A DNA stretch of 64,000 bases from Ceratodon purpureus (lineage: Eukaryota; Streptophyta; Bryopsida; Pseudoditrichales; Ditrichaceae): the NCBI GenBank assembly GCA_014871385.1, contig CM026423.1, forward strand, positions 15,854,467 to 15,918,466. The letters run 5' to 3'. Under the pieces are notes generated by a model. That model had not been told where the DNA came from. It made no database searches and saw only the letters and a list, made by a program, of their open reading frames with translations. Made by a program: the position numbers and the translations under genes. Of this stretch, positions 1 to 14,206 are shown piece after piece. Within the stretch, counting starts at the first letter, position 1. Each line of letters opens with the position of its first letter.

Positions 1-300
1 TGCTCCCCGCCCCGCAAGATGAAAAGTATTCAATCTGTACATCAAGTTTAAAAGAAGAAATTCAACTTATAATGATACTTCATAAATGAAGAGGACTAAG
101 AACCTCCGGATAGCATAAGAATATTCAAGTAAAAAGATGGCCAAGTCTACCAGGGAAAACAAAACCTTTAGACAACAACAAGAACTCAGTCATATGATTT
201 CACTAAAAATGCGAGAATAGCTCTGAGGGCTTCGCATCTCTAATCTGTAAATCCTAGCAGCTTTTAATACAAGAGAAGAAGATGAGAGGAAGATACATAC
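1..300. other. AT-rich stretch, no exon recognised
   Basis: It lies just downstream of the last NRPA1-like exon. The next expected exon of that family, encoding the start of the trigger-loop segment after the [10 protein letters not shown] motif, was not seen. It is either outside the window or lost. Confidence 0.4.
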
Positions 301-2873
301 GTCATCTGAGTCGAGGGTTCGCCAACTGACTGTGCAGCAAGACATCGAACTGGTTCACCAGGTTGCGCAAGACTGGAAGCATATTTTAGCGACATCAAGT
401 ATCTGAAGTCCTCCCTTTCTTTGTGCTTTATTAGGTGCAATCTCTTCTTCTCTTCCTCAGATGACTTACTGGTGGCAATGAATCCTTCTACCTTGTCATC
501 GAAAGCCATAGACATACCCTCAAGTGATCCTCCTGCTCACTTGTTATCATCGTCATGTTCAACATCTTTGTGTTTGTGTTTCTTGTTTCGTTTTCTAGGC
601 CGTTCCATCTGATCTTTGCCAAGCCGTAACCAGACGAGGTCTTTGTTCTGCAAAATGTGCATAAACACACCAATTGCATTAAGGTCACTGCGAAATTGAT
701 ATGACATTTGGTACATCTATGACATGATTGCATAATAGCATGTTAGATTTATACCTGCCTTGGAAAAAGGCGGTATTAAATAATTGCAGAAGCACATCAA
801 ATCATTTCTCTTCTCTAACTGGGTTTTCTCAAAGCTTGGATATTCCCAAAGATAGTGAATAACTTTTCGAACTACTGTGATGAAGAAATCGGGAGTGTTG
901 TGCTTACAACTGCTAGGAGCTCAAACTTCAACAGATGGCCTGTCTTTGTCACATCAACACCATCCTCTCCGTAACGGAACTGCACTATTGAACCGTCAGA
1001 GTCACGGACAGTATAATCGTAGTGTACTTTCAAAAATTTCAAATTTTTCATAAGACATCTCTGTAAGTAACCACTTCGAGAGGTTTTGACAGCCGTATCC
1101 ACCAGTCTGTATCACAAAGAGTTAGCATCAGACCATAAGTATTCAAACAATATTACCAAAAATATGTTAACACTTGTGCGAATCTGAAAATTGCAGTCGG
1201 CCAGCGTCTGAAGCCCACTACGCAAACTATATACTGAACATAGATACGCCTTTCAACCAATCTGCTGACGCTATTGTTCGCTCATGCTTTCCTGAGTTTG
1301 GTCTGATATAGAATTCCAGACCACTATGAAGACGTATGGGCAAATAGAAAAACCACAAATTCAAAAGCATTGCATCACAATAAATAGTATCTGAAAGAAG
1401 GGAGGAGGCAATGTTCAGTACCCATCTCTGCCTGCCACACAATGGAAATAATATTCTTGTGGACGAAGACCAGTCAAAAACCGGTCTCCAATAAAGCCAC
1501 CAGGACGTGCGCTTGCGTCCCAAGGAGGAAAACACGGCAAAGTCTTCCCTGAACTCATACGAGGCACACGCTTGTCTTCAAGCTCCTGTTGTCCAAGCAA
1601 TGATGAGATTTGTGTGAAGTTGACCTGCAACAAAATCACGATGATGCGTGAGTTAACAGTTGAACATCCAGCGTAACATAGAAACGCAGGAAGAAATAGA
1701 ACCAAGACCGTAACACACATTACGGAATAGCCAGGAATATGTCAACACAATCACATAGTGGAGAGTTGCATACGCGCGATCGGCAACAGTAGCTGCAAGA
1801 GACAGAATACAGTAGAGGCTCAGGGCCTTACCAGCCCTCCCTTGGAACCGGTAATGGTCATCAGAGAAAGACAATTCGCGGGGAAAGGTTTAATGAGGCC
1901 CTTAGGGAAGATCGTACTGTTGATATCCGAAGTAATGCGGTTGAGGGCACTCGTCAGAAGCATATCAAGCCGTTTGCTAGCAGCCTCTCCTAATTTACTT
2001 TGCATTCGCTTTTCCACTTCATCCCTGATCTCCTCCATATTCAACTCTGCTTCTATCAAACCATCAAATGTTATAGAAAGGCACACATGATAGCATTGCT
2101 GTGTAACTATGTACATAGCTCCAGAGTAAGATCCTCGTTGAATAGATCCAATACAAAAGACGATTGAAGCATCTGTACCATACAGTTCGCTAAACTTCTG
2201 TAACCATGAAGATTTGTGGCGTTTTATCAAAGATATGATTAAGACACGGATGAAGAGTTTACCTCCTTCCTCATCAACACCAGCGAAGCGCGCATTGATG
2301 TTGTCCCCTAGATTGTCAGTTTCTGTCAACTTCTGGCGCCTCGCTTTCTCAGCCTTAGGAATTAAACGGAGGTCTCCAAATCCACAAGTGAACCCATGCA
2401 TCTGTTTCCCATAACAACAGAGATGCAAGCAGTATTATTTTTTCTATGCACTTAGATGTAGCAGAATAAAAACTTATACTGGGCTGGAAAAATCCAACCA
2501 CTTCCCACATCATATTTGGTGCTACATACTGTGCACTCCAAGTGAAATTGGTCAGAAAACGGTAACAAAGGCGTGCCACTCATCACCGTTTCACTCAAAC
2601 AGGGCATGCAAAAACCTACTCTACGTAGATAGGAGAATGTTGCCGTATGTGAACCTCTAACCATAATAGATGCTAGAGACAGCAAATCCAAAAGATTAAA
2701 CAGCCATGATACCCACCTGAAGGTAGGCAGTGAAGAGTCGACTGAAAACGGATAGCAAACGGCCAGCCATCTCAGGTCCATGAAGTTCCTGGAATGTGTG
2801 GACGATACCCTACTTTCCAAATTCCGCCTTATCCCACTCAACTGCCTTTTCTTGAAGGTCGCGTGTCCATCCT
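301..2873 (-). pseudogene. NRPA1: RNA polymerase I largest subunit, broken partial copy
   Basis: The segment corresponds to the middle and C-terminal half of the Pol I largest subunit, the catalytic subunit of rRNA transcription in the nucleolus. Exons read on the minus strand are 2717-~2873, 2263-2401, 1832-2052, 1422-1624, 908-1106 and 301-647. Diagnostic segments are [78 protein letters not shown] and [14 protein letters not shown] (bridge helix/trigger loop). Splice phases between exons agree. An in-frame TAG at 2810-2812 replaces the Tyr normally found before G-I-V-H-T. A TGA at 537-539 lies in the variable Lys/His/Asp-rich linker, although the overlapping GTGAGC could be a splice donor. 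The N-terminal half of the protein is absent upstream. I infer a pseudogene or captured fragment. A sequencing error at one base would weaken this. Confidence 0.8.
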
Positions 2874-4087
2874 GAGTCAGATATTCAGCATTTTACGAGA
2901 TGTACATTTCTTTTTGAGATCTTTGCAGCAGACCATCATTCACATTCAAAGTATGTCGTCCAATTCCCCCACCATACCTTGCAATTTTAGTAGAGAGGTC
3001 CCCGCTTGTCGAATTTTTGAAGTCTCGATACTGAAAGACACCGCGATCCTGACTCCGACTCAAATCACTAGCCCCTCAACCCTCGCCCCTGGAGACATAG
3101 TCTTGGAAGGTGATCGGAGATCCACTATTTCAGGCACTGTCCCTGGGTCCATCGTAAGAACGGTTGAGAGACCAACCATGAAGGGACCGTAAAGGGGCCC
3201 CTGGTGATTTTTTGGTGAAGCGAGCAGTGCGTATATTGGCAGGAGTTCCTGAAAGAAACTCATACGCATAGCTATGCTTAGCAACTTTAGATGTAGTAGC
3301 TGTCTCAGATGTTGTCTTCATACGGGCTCTTCCCAGATGTTGTCTTCATACAGGCTTTGAGTGGAGCACGTCGTGACGATGCTCTGCTTTAGGTCGATGC
3401 TAATCGCTGATGTGGATAAGAATCTGCGGATGTTGCTTTCAGTCGAGGAAGCTCTCAAAAATGCATACAATAATATAGGAGCGGAATTTTTGTCCGGCGA
3501 TTCACTTGGGGAGTGCTCTGATTGCGCAGACGCACCCTTGTAGTCCGACTCTTCCAAGAATTTGGATGCCTTGGACATCACCATTTCGCCTTCCCCGTCA
3601 GACCTGGCCAAATCGCCATCACTTTCGCTACAAGTGACGCAGTCGAACAAATCCGTTTGGCACGAGTTCTTCCTTGTCTTCACTGTCACTATGAGAGACA
3701 TGAGAGCCATTCATGCTGGCGCTTCGGCCGAGAGGCCTAGACGATGCACTACTCCGAGTGCTGATGAACTTCCCATTCACTTTGTGGTCATCGTCGCCAC
3801 TCTCGGAGGCACTCAAACTCTTCGCACTCCACGAAATGGCGGCAACGAGACCCCAATATTGTGGTCCGCTGCGATGCCGCCGAAAAAACCGGATGCCTTG
3901 CGGAGCTGGAGCGGCCGAGATGAGGTCTCCGTGCTATCAATGTGGCATTTGTTGTACCCTTTCTTCTCCTCTGTCCAGCTGCCTTTCTCCGCCGAGCTCT
4001 ATTCTCCACCTCAGATGTATCCTCACGTTATTTTAAAGGAGTCTTTAATGGATTCCAGACAGTCGTAATATCCTTCTTGATTGTCAA
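2874..4087 (-). pseudogene. Unidentified Ser/Asp-rich coding relic
   Basis: Several overlapping minus-strand reading frames (about 3060-3321, 3318-3710, 3628-3880) have protein-like composition. They include a Ser/Asp-rich stretch with ESGDDDHKVNGKF and GRSASMNGSHVSHSDSEDKEE, followed in another frame by SESDGDLARSDGEGE. No single frame spans them and no splice pattern was convincing. They could be exons of an unknown gene or a frameshifted relic between the two pseudogenes. I do not recognise the family. Confidence 0.3.
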
Positions 4088-6519
<2,432 letters not shown>

Positions 6520-7405
6520 CCTAGCTGAGATGGCAAGTCTTTGACATTGAAGATTGCAGGTGATGTTCGAGTACTTCCATAGGTGGAAGTTAAATTTCGC
6601 CCCTTCCCGGGTGAAGGGGAGGTTAAGGTGGAAGTCTTTGTGAACTTCGGAGAAGAGCCTCCGGATTTTAAAGTAGATCAGGGAGTTTGTGACGCGGCCG
6701 GCATGGATTTGATGGATATCTGTGCACGCGTTGTCTTGGTACACCGTACTTGTGGACCACTTCGACTTCGGGGAATGTGGTCTTCTTCAGACCAAGCATC
6801 GTGGCACGAAGCCGAATATATTAAGGGTTTCTTTGGACCTTTAACGTCGCTCAAGAACTGAACATGGCGACCACAAAAACAGAAGCCACCCGAAACCAAA
6901 TAGATAGACATTCGTAACCTCCACAGCACATGTTTTCAATTCATAGAGGACTACAGTTCCACCGCAAGTCCTACTCCCGTGTGAACCATCCATCCATAGT
7001 AGGCATGACATTAACCCTGCTCTCATTCCTTAAGCTTCACAGGGGACTTCTTTAGCGCTATTAAGACATGTGCAATTTCCCAGTGCACTTATATCGCCCG
7101 AAAATGATCACTGAAGCAGTGATCAATCTAGAAAGTAGAACATAGAATTCGCATACTCAATAACTTCAGACCAAGGTACGCGAGGGGACACCAAAAAAAA
7201 CAAACCCTAAACGTAGTAACGTTGGCGATGCAGGAACGAATGCCACATTCACTACAACAAATCTGCAGGGTTGTGGAACCTTGAAACCAACATCGACTGA
7301 CTGTCCTGAGGTGCACTGTAACCGTACCGAGCAAGTTCCGAACAACCTAACCCCATGGTACAAATATGAAGACCCAGGTTCACAAAAATAGGTAAAGTCA
7401 GGCAC
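6520..7405. other. Intergenic, no gene recognised
   Basis: The missing 5' exon of the GH9 copy would be expected here, but no segment with its conserved residues is visible on the minus strand. A short perfect hairpin, GATCACTG-aag-CAGTGATC, lies near 7105. Confidence 0.4.
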
Positions 7406-8083
7406 TCACAGCTTGGGACCTATCCCGGCGCAATCAGTCTCGGCATCTCCTAGCATCTCAACCACCGCCATGCTCTGATCCTCCGACCACGAAGTTCGCT
7501 CAGAGGTTGCTCCACCTTGACGTCGGTCCACACAAAGGCTTGCACCGTGCCCTACCTGTCCCGGACAGTGAATTCCCTGAAGCTCGTCCCACTTCGTGTG
7601 TAGAGCCTCCTCCACTCTGCCGTCCTTCTGCCACGAAATGTACTGTTTCCGACAGACGTCGTGTGCAAATTTTGCCCAGTTGATCTTGGCCTTCCCGTCC
7701 CTCTCCGCCAACCAACTCCTTAGAAAAAACCGCGCAAATTCCTTGTTTGGAGGTGCATGGTTGTACATAGCATGGTACTGCTGCCAGATTTCACCACACT
7801 CCTTCTCTGTGATAAACTCATTTGCCACAACTCGATACCCACTGCCTCCTTTGTTTGGAAACACTCTCTTGAAGTGAGCCTCGCTGACATGTGACGTCCC
7901 GCATTCTGTCTTCGCACAGATGCCGCTGTCCTCTAACTTCAGGTTCTCGGCAAACTCCTGAACAGTCCACCGACACCGTTGGTGGAGCCCTTTCGCGAAC
8001 TTGATCTTCTCGACATTTTTCCTGTTCAATTCAGGATCAGGTTTCGTGAGCACGCCCACCACCTCAGCCTTTGCAGAATCCAT
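7406..8083 (-). CDS. Hypothetical protein, about 225 residues
   Basis: This single open frame on the minus strand starts at the ATG at 8081-8083. An upstream GTG extension is possible. The product is rich in Trp, Lys, Glu and His, with a regular soluble-protein composition. It contains the segments RCRWTVQEFAENLKLEDSG, EFARFFLRSWLAERDGKAK and CRKQYISWQKDGR, and a Gly/Ser-rich tail. No membrane segment or signal peptide is evident, and I do not recognise the family. It lies between a GH9 relic and a retrotransposon, near a copy of an inverted-repeat terminus at 8790-8825, so it could be the remnant of a mobile element protein. It may also be an exon of a longer gene. Confidence 0.45.
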   Translation of the reverse strand: MDSAKAEVVGVLTKPDPELNRKNVEKIKFAKGLHQRCRWTVQEFAENLKLEDSGICAKTECGTSHVSEAHFKRVFPNKGGSGYRVVANEFITEKECGEIWQQYHAMYNHAPPNKEFARFFLRSWLAERDGKAKINWAKFAHDVCRKQYISWQKDGRVEEALHTKWDELQGIHCPGQVGHGASLCVDRRQGGATSERTSWSEDQSMAVVEMLGDAETDCAGIGPKL

Positions 8084-8789
8084 CCACACGCAAGTCCTAC
8101 GATCAGGTTACTCTGTAACAGCAAGTCCACCTGTGCAATCGCGAAGCCCTAAACCGAAGGACCCTGAAACCTGTTCTGTCGAATGCTTGGAAATTTGACA
8201 CACTAAACCCTCGAACCAAGGTCTGTTCCAACAGAATTCCCTCGCAAACTAAATCCCCGGCCACGCACCCCCTCAGACACAGGATCAACAAACATTCGGA
8301 AAGAAAAATTTCGCACTTTCTCCCAAACCCTCGCAGGCAACGTAATCCACCAACCAGACTATGCAACTCGCTTACTCTCCCGCAAAGTGTCAAGACAGTG
8401 AAGTGCACCATAACTGACTGTGAAGGTTCTATTTCGCTTGACCTATCCTCAAGCTGACTCCGTAGACCCTCACCAACAGACTCCGTAGACCCTCACCAAC
8501 ATAAATGACGCCGCAACGCACCTGCATGCATCAACTCCCCTGCCTTGGGAAAAGGTGTTGATCGGGTTGAAGGGTAGAATTGGCTGCGGAGCATTCACAA
8601 CACTTCCTTCCGGGATCCTCCACAATGAAGACGTTTAACTCGACTCCTGTGTCCACCCTTAAACCCTTCCAACAAGTGTCACCCTAAACCCTACTCTCTT
8701 CTGTGGCAGTTGAACAGCCCATCGCGTTCCCAAACGTTCCCACAGTACAAAAACAGGGCACTTTGAATTCACTGTAAATTGGTCACATT

Positions 8790-8825
8790 TTGCACTTTGT
8801 GGTCCACTTTATTGTGCTTCCCCCC
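8790..8825 (+). repeat. Solitary terminus of the GGGGGG-type inverted-repeat element
   Basis: This sequence, ending in TTATTGTGCTTCCCCCC, matches the right terminus of the 738-bp element at 33542-34279 apart from one base. No left terminus is visible about 740 bp upstream, so it is a solo end or part of a longer, decayed relative. Confidence 0.55.
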
Positions 8826-9072
8826 AGTTTCTACTCTACACTCTACTTGATCTTCTCAAGCTGAAGTGTTAACCAGGGAACTGACTGTGGAATTGTACCT
8901 GAAGTATACGCCGTGCAATTGTCAGGGCAATTAGAGTGTGCACTCCCACTGTGCTGATCTTGGATAGCTGAGTTGCTGGGCCAGCACGTCGGCATTTGTC
9001 GTGTGAGGCTCTACACGGTTGAATCAAATCCCAGCTGCTAATCGATAACCAAGACCTTTCAGCTATCTTACA

Positions 9073-9382
9073 GGTAAAATCGCAGCTTCACTTCTAGCAC
9101 TCTACTCTAGACAAATAAAGAGAATGACTCGTAATACCTCAAGGCAACCTCTTTCAAAGCCAAAGACGAATCTTTCTTCATAATTCTTCTAAGCAAGAAG
9201 CGGTTACCATTACAGACCAAAACTGCTGTCATACCAAAACTGTTGATCAGATGCACAATCTGATCCAGTCATTCCACTTCTGCGCCTCACGGCCAGATTG
9301 AAAACAGACACACAGATTCAGCGAATCCCAATGCCCAACATTGATTGGTATGTCATGTCCTCAGGTGGAAGCATCACGAACC
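9073..9382 (+). repeat. Left half of a duplicated segment (second copy at 37014-37310)
   Basis: About 310 bp closely match 37014-37310. Together with 32723-32865 it makes up the pre-insertion target of the Copia element. The second copy continues across the site without the retrotransposon. Confidence 0.85.
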
Positions 9383-9387
9383 TATAA
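9383..9387. repeat. Copia target-site duplication, left copy (TATAA)
   Basis: TATAA directly precedes the left LTR and is repeated at 32718-32722 after the right LTR. A 5-bp duplication is normal for Copia integrases. Confidence 0.9.
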
Positions 9388-9806
9388 TATTGAAGTACTG
9401 TAGAAGGCAAAACACTTTCACTGACTCGTACAGATCATTCGATACATTAAGCCAGATGCAAGTATGCCAAACAGACTATGCATTACACTGAAACACTCAC
9501 ACGTACAGAGCTCTGACTTACACAGAATCTTGGAGCATGTAACCAAGCTAACCCTATGCTTCCACAGATTCGTGTCAAGAGAGAGAGAGAATAACATTGT
9601 AACAGTTACTTATCCTACGCAGCTCCATGCTAACGGCTAGGATTATGTGGTGGGAACATCTTCTTGGGTCTTGACTTGTAATGAGTTTGTCTCTCGACAC
9701 TTTGTCTGCCAGAACCGTGAGTGAGGTAATTTGTCTGTGTAGTGGCAATCAGTTAACCAGTACCGTGGGTGTGGTAAGTTGTCGGGAGGGAGGGGTAACT
9801 CCAATA
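9388..9806 (-). repeat. Copia LTR (3' LTR relative to coding strand), 419 bp
   Basis: It begins TATTG and ends CAATA, giving 5-bp inverted ends. By eye it matches the other LTR at 32299-32717 over the full 419 bp with no difference noticed, which points to a recent insertion. Confidence 0.93.
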
Positions 9807-9816
9807 CTCCCACTCG
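9807..9816 (-). promoter_or_regulatory. Polypurine tract of the Copia element
   Basis: On the coding strand a purine-rich run, GAGTGGGAG, directly abuts the 3' LTR, where plus-strand DNA synthesis is primed in LTR elements. It lies about 25 bp after the pol stop. Confidence 0.7.
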
Positions 9817-9839
9817 GTACTGGTTAACGGTGCGCACAT

Positions 9840-12800
9840 TCACTCGGCGGTGCACGGGGTGGCAGTGATGTTGAGCAGGGTAAGGTGGCGCTGGAATGCA
9901 TCGCGAGGTAGTGCCTTCGTTAGAATGTCGGCGACGTTATCCCCAGTCTTGACATAAACGACCTTGATGAGCCCATTCTGTGCGTGTTCACGGATGATGT
10001 GGTACTTGACGTCCACATGCTTCGTTCTCTTGTGAAACTCGGGATTCTTCACGAGGCGGATCGCAGCTTGGTTGTCACTGCGTAGAATGGTGGCCGGGAT
10101 TTGCGGGTAAGTGAGGTCCTCCATAAGTTGCCGAAGCCAGAGAATCTCTTGAGTCGCAAGGTGCGCTGCTACATACTCTGCTTCTGTAGTAGAGCTGGCT
10201 GTCCCGCCCTGCTTCCTGCTCCCCCAAGCTATGGGGCCGCCATTCAGCAAAATGACATAGCCACTGCGGGATTTTCTGTCGTCCAAATCGGAGGCAAAAT
10301 CAGCGTCGCAATACGCCTCTAGGGTATTCGGATTGGCACTTGTACTGTACGTGAGGCGCAGGTCGGGTTTCCCACGGAGGTAGCGGAGGATTCGCCGAAC
10401 CCCTGCGATGTGGCTGCGTTTAGGGTTCTGCGAAAATTTGGAGGCGTGACTCGTGGCATAGGTGATGTCCAAGCGAGTACCTTGGCTCGCAAAGTGTAGA
10501 CTGCCGACAATTTCCCCGTAAGGGAAGGCAGGATCCGAAAGCTCGTCTTCGGAAGACATAAAGTCAAGGTGGGTGTGTGGATCCGCCGGCACAGTGAGAG
10601 GCAGAGCATCTGTGAAGCCATACTCGGCCAATTTGGTGGCGATATACCGCGCTTGATCAAGTTGGAGCACGCCCTTGTCCCGGTTGCGAGTAATCCGAAG
10701 GCCAACATAAACCTCAGGGGCTCCTGCGGTGACTTTGAAGGCTCCTCCCATGTCGAGGATAACTTGGTCAATACGCTCATGTTGCTGACTACAGATAATG
10801 CCGTCATCAACGAAAATGCCAAGGATGAGCTTGTATAAACCTGCACCGAAGTATACACAAGGGTCTGCCTTGGTGGGCAGGAAATTGTAACGAAGCAGGA
10901 AGGAGTTGAATGTGTGATTCCACACTCTCGAACTCTGTTTGAGCCCATACAGAGCTTTCTTCAACCGGCATACTTGGGCGGGATGCGTTGGGCTGGTGAA
11001 TCCTTGGGGTTGGGTCATATAGATCTCCTCGTCAATTGCTCCATATAAGAATGCTGTTTCAACGTCAAATTGGGTGATTTCCATGTTGTCAGCGGCAGCA
11101 ATGGACAATATGGCCCTGATGGAATCAAATTTAACAACAGGTGAAAATGTCTCGGTGTAGTCAAGGCCTTCTCGCTGGGAGAATCCTTTTGCCACAAGTC
11201 TTGCCTTATACCGAGCAATGGTGCCATCTGGAGCAAGCTTCAACTTGTATACCCATTTGTTGTGGACGGCTTTTCGGCCAGGTGGGAGGTCCGAAAGTTC
11301 CCAGGTGCCGTTGTTGATGAGAGATGCGTACTCCTGGTCCATGGCAGCTTGCCAATGGTCTGCTTCTGGGGACTTCAGCGCCTGGGCAAATGTCCTCGGT
11401 TCGATTGGGAGCGATGGCGGAGTGTGTGCCATACCTGCATAAATACCAGGCCCCTCTGGGTAGACCCATGCACCGAAGCGGTCTGGAGCTCTCCTTGTTC
11501 GTGGTACGCGTGTGTCAGGAACACTGCTGCCCCGTGGTCCTGTGATCGGCGGAGTGGCCTGAAGGGGTTCACTGGGTTCTGCGGCGTGATGGACGTGAAC
11601 GGTGGCTGCTGTTTGTTGATCAGGGTGCGACGGCAGATCATAATCATTCGCGCGTGGTGACGTTGGGAGGGGCACTGTACCGTATAGAACTCCCACTGAC
11701 GGTGGGATTTGCTGCTCTTGCAAAACTCCCACTGGTTGCTGCATGGGTACGTCAATGGAGAGATCAGTAAGCGGATGCTGGGGTACATGGCATTGTGTTA
11801 CCTCTGGGGTATGGTTGATGCGGTGCTCGTGGTCGAGAAGATCTGCGTCTGTGAGGGTGATGTCCGACCATCGCGCCAAAGTGTCATCTCCACTTGGTCT
11901 GGGTCCGCCATAGATTTCTTCGAGGGAGTCCTCTTCGGCAGCCTGGGTACCTGAAGTGGGGCTGTCAATGTCGGGGTGCTCTAAGGTCTCCTGAGACTCA
12001 GGCTCTGGATAGAGCGGATGAGCTTGTGCAGGTGGCTGCGGGACTTGTTGCATAGGGATAATTGGCGGCTGTGGAGCTTGCGGCATAGGAGCGATTGGCT
12101 GCTGCTGAGCTTGTGGCACAGGGGCGATTGGTGGTTGTGGAGCCGCGACAGGGGGTATGAAGAACAGCGGTGTGTTCACAAAAGTCTGATCACGATGAGG
12201 CTTCTGAGATGGCTCCTCGGCAAACAACCCTTTGAGAACAGAGGACTCATCAAAAATGACGTCTCGACTCTCCTGTATCTTCTGTGTCTTGTTCACCCAG
12301 ACTCTGTATGCCTTGCTGCTTTTACTGTAGCCCATGAAAATTCCTCGGGTACTCTTCGGATGTAACTTGCTCCGCAACTCCTTTGGAACGAGAATATATG
12401 CGTCGGCTCCAAATACACGCATGTGGGAGACTGATGGTTTCTCACCGTGCCATGCATGGAACGGTGTTAAGTTCGGGATGACACGAGTGCCAGTGCGGTT
12501 GAGGCAATACACAGCAGTGTGTAGAGCCTCTCCCCAGAACCGAAGATGAACATTCGCAGAGTACATCATGCTGAGTACTGACTCCATGATTGTGCGGTTA
12601 TCCCTCTCAGCTACGCCATTTTGCTCAGGGGTGTACGGCGTTGTCATCTCATGATGGATAGCCTTCTCCTGTAGGAAATCTTGGAAAGCACCATTTGTAA
12701 ACTCTGTTCCTCGGTCTGTACGCAGAGTTGTGACCTTGCAGCGTGTTTCTCGTTCCAACTGCGCAACGTAGAGTTTGAAGCAGTTAAGGGTGTCCGACTT

Positions 12801-13426
12801 CTTGACGAGGCAGAAGACCACCCTATATCCTGTGGCGTCATCCTTGAAGAGTGCAAAGTATGCAGCTCCTGATACCGTCTTGACGTGCATGGGACCGCAG
12901 ATGTCAGAATGAATCAGTTGGCCCGGTAGAGTTGCTCGTACTCTGTCCACATTAACAGGAAATTGTGTGCGGTGATTCTTGCCATAAGCGCAGCCTGAAC
13001 AGAAGGGATGTGGACCAGGATTTGGAGGAAGGGTCATGCCGTCGACCAGTTCCTGTCGTGCGGTGTTGCGGATGGTCTCATGGCTAACATGCCCCAGCCT
13101 CTTGTGCCACACATCGAGGGTTTGGGCGCTGTCCTTCTTGGTGCTAACGCCAAAGCTGCCAACGTGAAGTGCACAGTGCTCAGGTGGTTGTACAGGTGCG
13201 ATGAGCAATTTGTACATCTTGCTAATCAGGACTCCACGCATGACAACCTCGCCTGTCTGGGTAACGAGTCTGCAACTGGACTTCGAGGTTATTGTATCAA
13301 TGTTACGCTGTGCGGCCCTCTGGGAGGAGAAAAGACTCGTACCAAGATCCGGCACGAAGAGTACGTCGGTGAGAGTCGCTGTATCCTGTCGGTTCTCAAG
13401 ATCGACAAGTACATTGATGCTGCCTA
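9840..13426 (-). CDS. pol: Copia polyprotein, integrase-reverse transcriptase-RNase H part
   Basis: This part begins at the protease/GAG-pre-integrase junction. It then shows WHKRLGHVSHETIR with the zinc-binding CSGCAYGKNH, and an integrase core with Asp in HSDICGPM, Asp in RTDRGTEF and Glu in NGVAERDN. A long Pro/Gln-rich spacer follows, then reverse transcriptase with ARYKARLVAKGFSQ, ITQFDVETAFLYG and the FVDDGII active site. RNase H has YCDADFASD, SSTTEAEYVA, RSDNQAAI and the TKHVDVKYH tail. No stop or frameshift is seen. The 5' end at 13426 is where the nested transposon begins. Upstream in-frame codons to 13586 belong to that transposon's terminus, not to Copia. Joined with 31121-32162 it gives one continuous frame. 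Confidence 0.95.
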
Positions 13427-13436
13427 TTCCCATCAC
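13427..13436. repeat. 10-bp target-site duplication of the giant MULE, left copy
   Basis: TTCCCATCAC here is repeated exactly at 31121-31130. A duplication of 9-11 bp is the hallmark of Mutator-superfamily transposition. Keeping one copy restores the Copia reading frame. Confidence 0.93.
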
Positions 13437-13495
13437 GGGGAAAGTTCGTACGTGAGCGGAGAGCGTAGAGCGGAGAGCGGTGAGCGCAGAATGGA
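13437..13495 (+). repeat. Left terminal inverted repeat of the giant MULE
   Basis: It starts GGGGAAAGTTC. From GTACGTGAGCGG at 13448 it matches the reverse complement of the right end perfectly for 43 bp. The repeat is itself built from GAGCGGAGAGCG-like units. A subterminal motif, GACCCTATAACCGTGGAA (about 13540-13557), is also present inverted near 30913-30930. Confidence 0.93.
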
Positions 13496-14206
13496 GAGCA
13501 CAGAATTGAGAATTAGGAAAATTTTCAAAAGCAAAGTAGACCCTATAACCGTGGAAAATTACTAAATTAAGGCTAAATTTTGACACTTTTTTTAGAAAAA
13601 GAGTATATTACCGTGGAAATTAGAGATTATCTCTGGTAAGAATTTATTACGTTTGTTCTCTAAGATACAAATTAGGGCTGATGTCATGATGACGTCATGC
13701 ATATATTTTGTTATATTTCTCATGGATTTAGGCAAGATATAATGATCAGGCGTTAAGTTTTAGATCAAACAAATAATTCTTTCGTAGGATTATCTAAATG
13801 CACAAGGAAAAAACAAATTTGAAAGAACGTAAAGGAGGCAAGGTTTGAAAACTTCCTGGAATATTTCAAAATTCGTGTATAATATCTTAACTGCTGAAAC
13901 CAAGATATACCTTGTTAGAGTCCTTGTCTTCATCGAAGAGTACTCTCTCTTTGTAGGCAGCAAAGCATCTTCATTTGAGTGATACAAGTAGGAGATTTTC
14001 ATCATCAAACAACACTTGGTAAGCTGGGTTCCAGAGAAGGAGGTCACTCTTGGTTTCTTGAGCTTGTCTCTAGATGGCGTATTTGGATAGTGACACAGTC
14101 CTTGGCATGCTGTGCTGTATGCGAAGGTAGCGTAGGAGTTCGGGGATGTCAATCTGCAAGCTTGCCTGTAACGTTTTAAGACTACAAGAATTCAGTGTGT
14201 TGCGCG
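13496..14206. other. MULE left subterminal noncoding region
   Basis: AT-rich. It contains TGATGTCATGATGACGTCATG near 13680, with overlapping palindromes. A segment near 13850-13915 recurs in diverged form at 14730-14795 (TGGAATATTTCA, TTCGTGTA, GAAACCAAGAT), so the small ORF is flanked by a direct repeat. No gene is seen. Confidence 0.5.

Larger units (their letters stand above)
8084..9382. other. Intergenic; short duplications and a transposon end
   Basis: The stretch holds a direct duplication of GACTCCGTAGACCCTCACCA at about 8456-8502. It also has a terminus-like sequence at 8790-8825 and, from about 9073, a sequence repeated at 37014-37310. No gene is recognised. Confidence 0.5.

Noticed and set aside
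13427-13586. Open frame extending the Copia pol upstream to 13586
   Set aside because: Bases from 13437 are the MULE terminus, so the extra N-terminal codons are transposon sequence read by chance.
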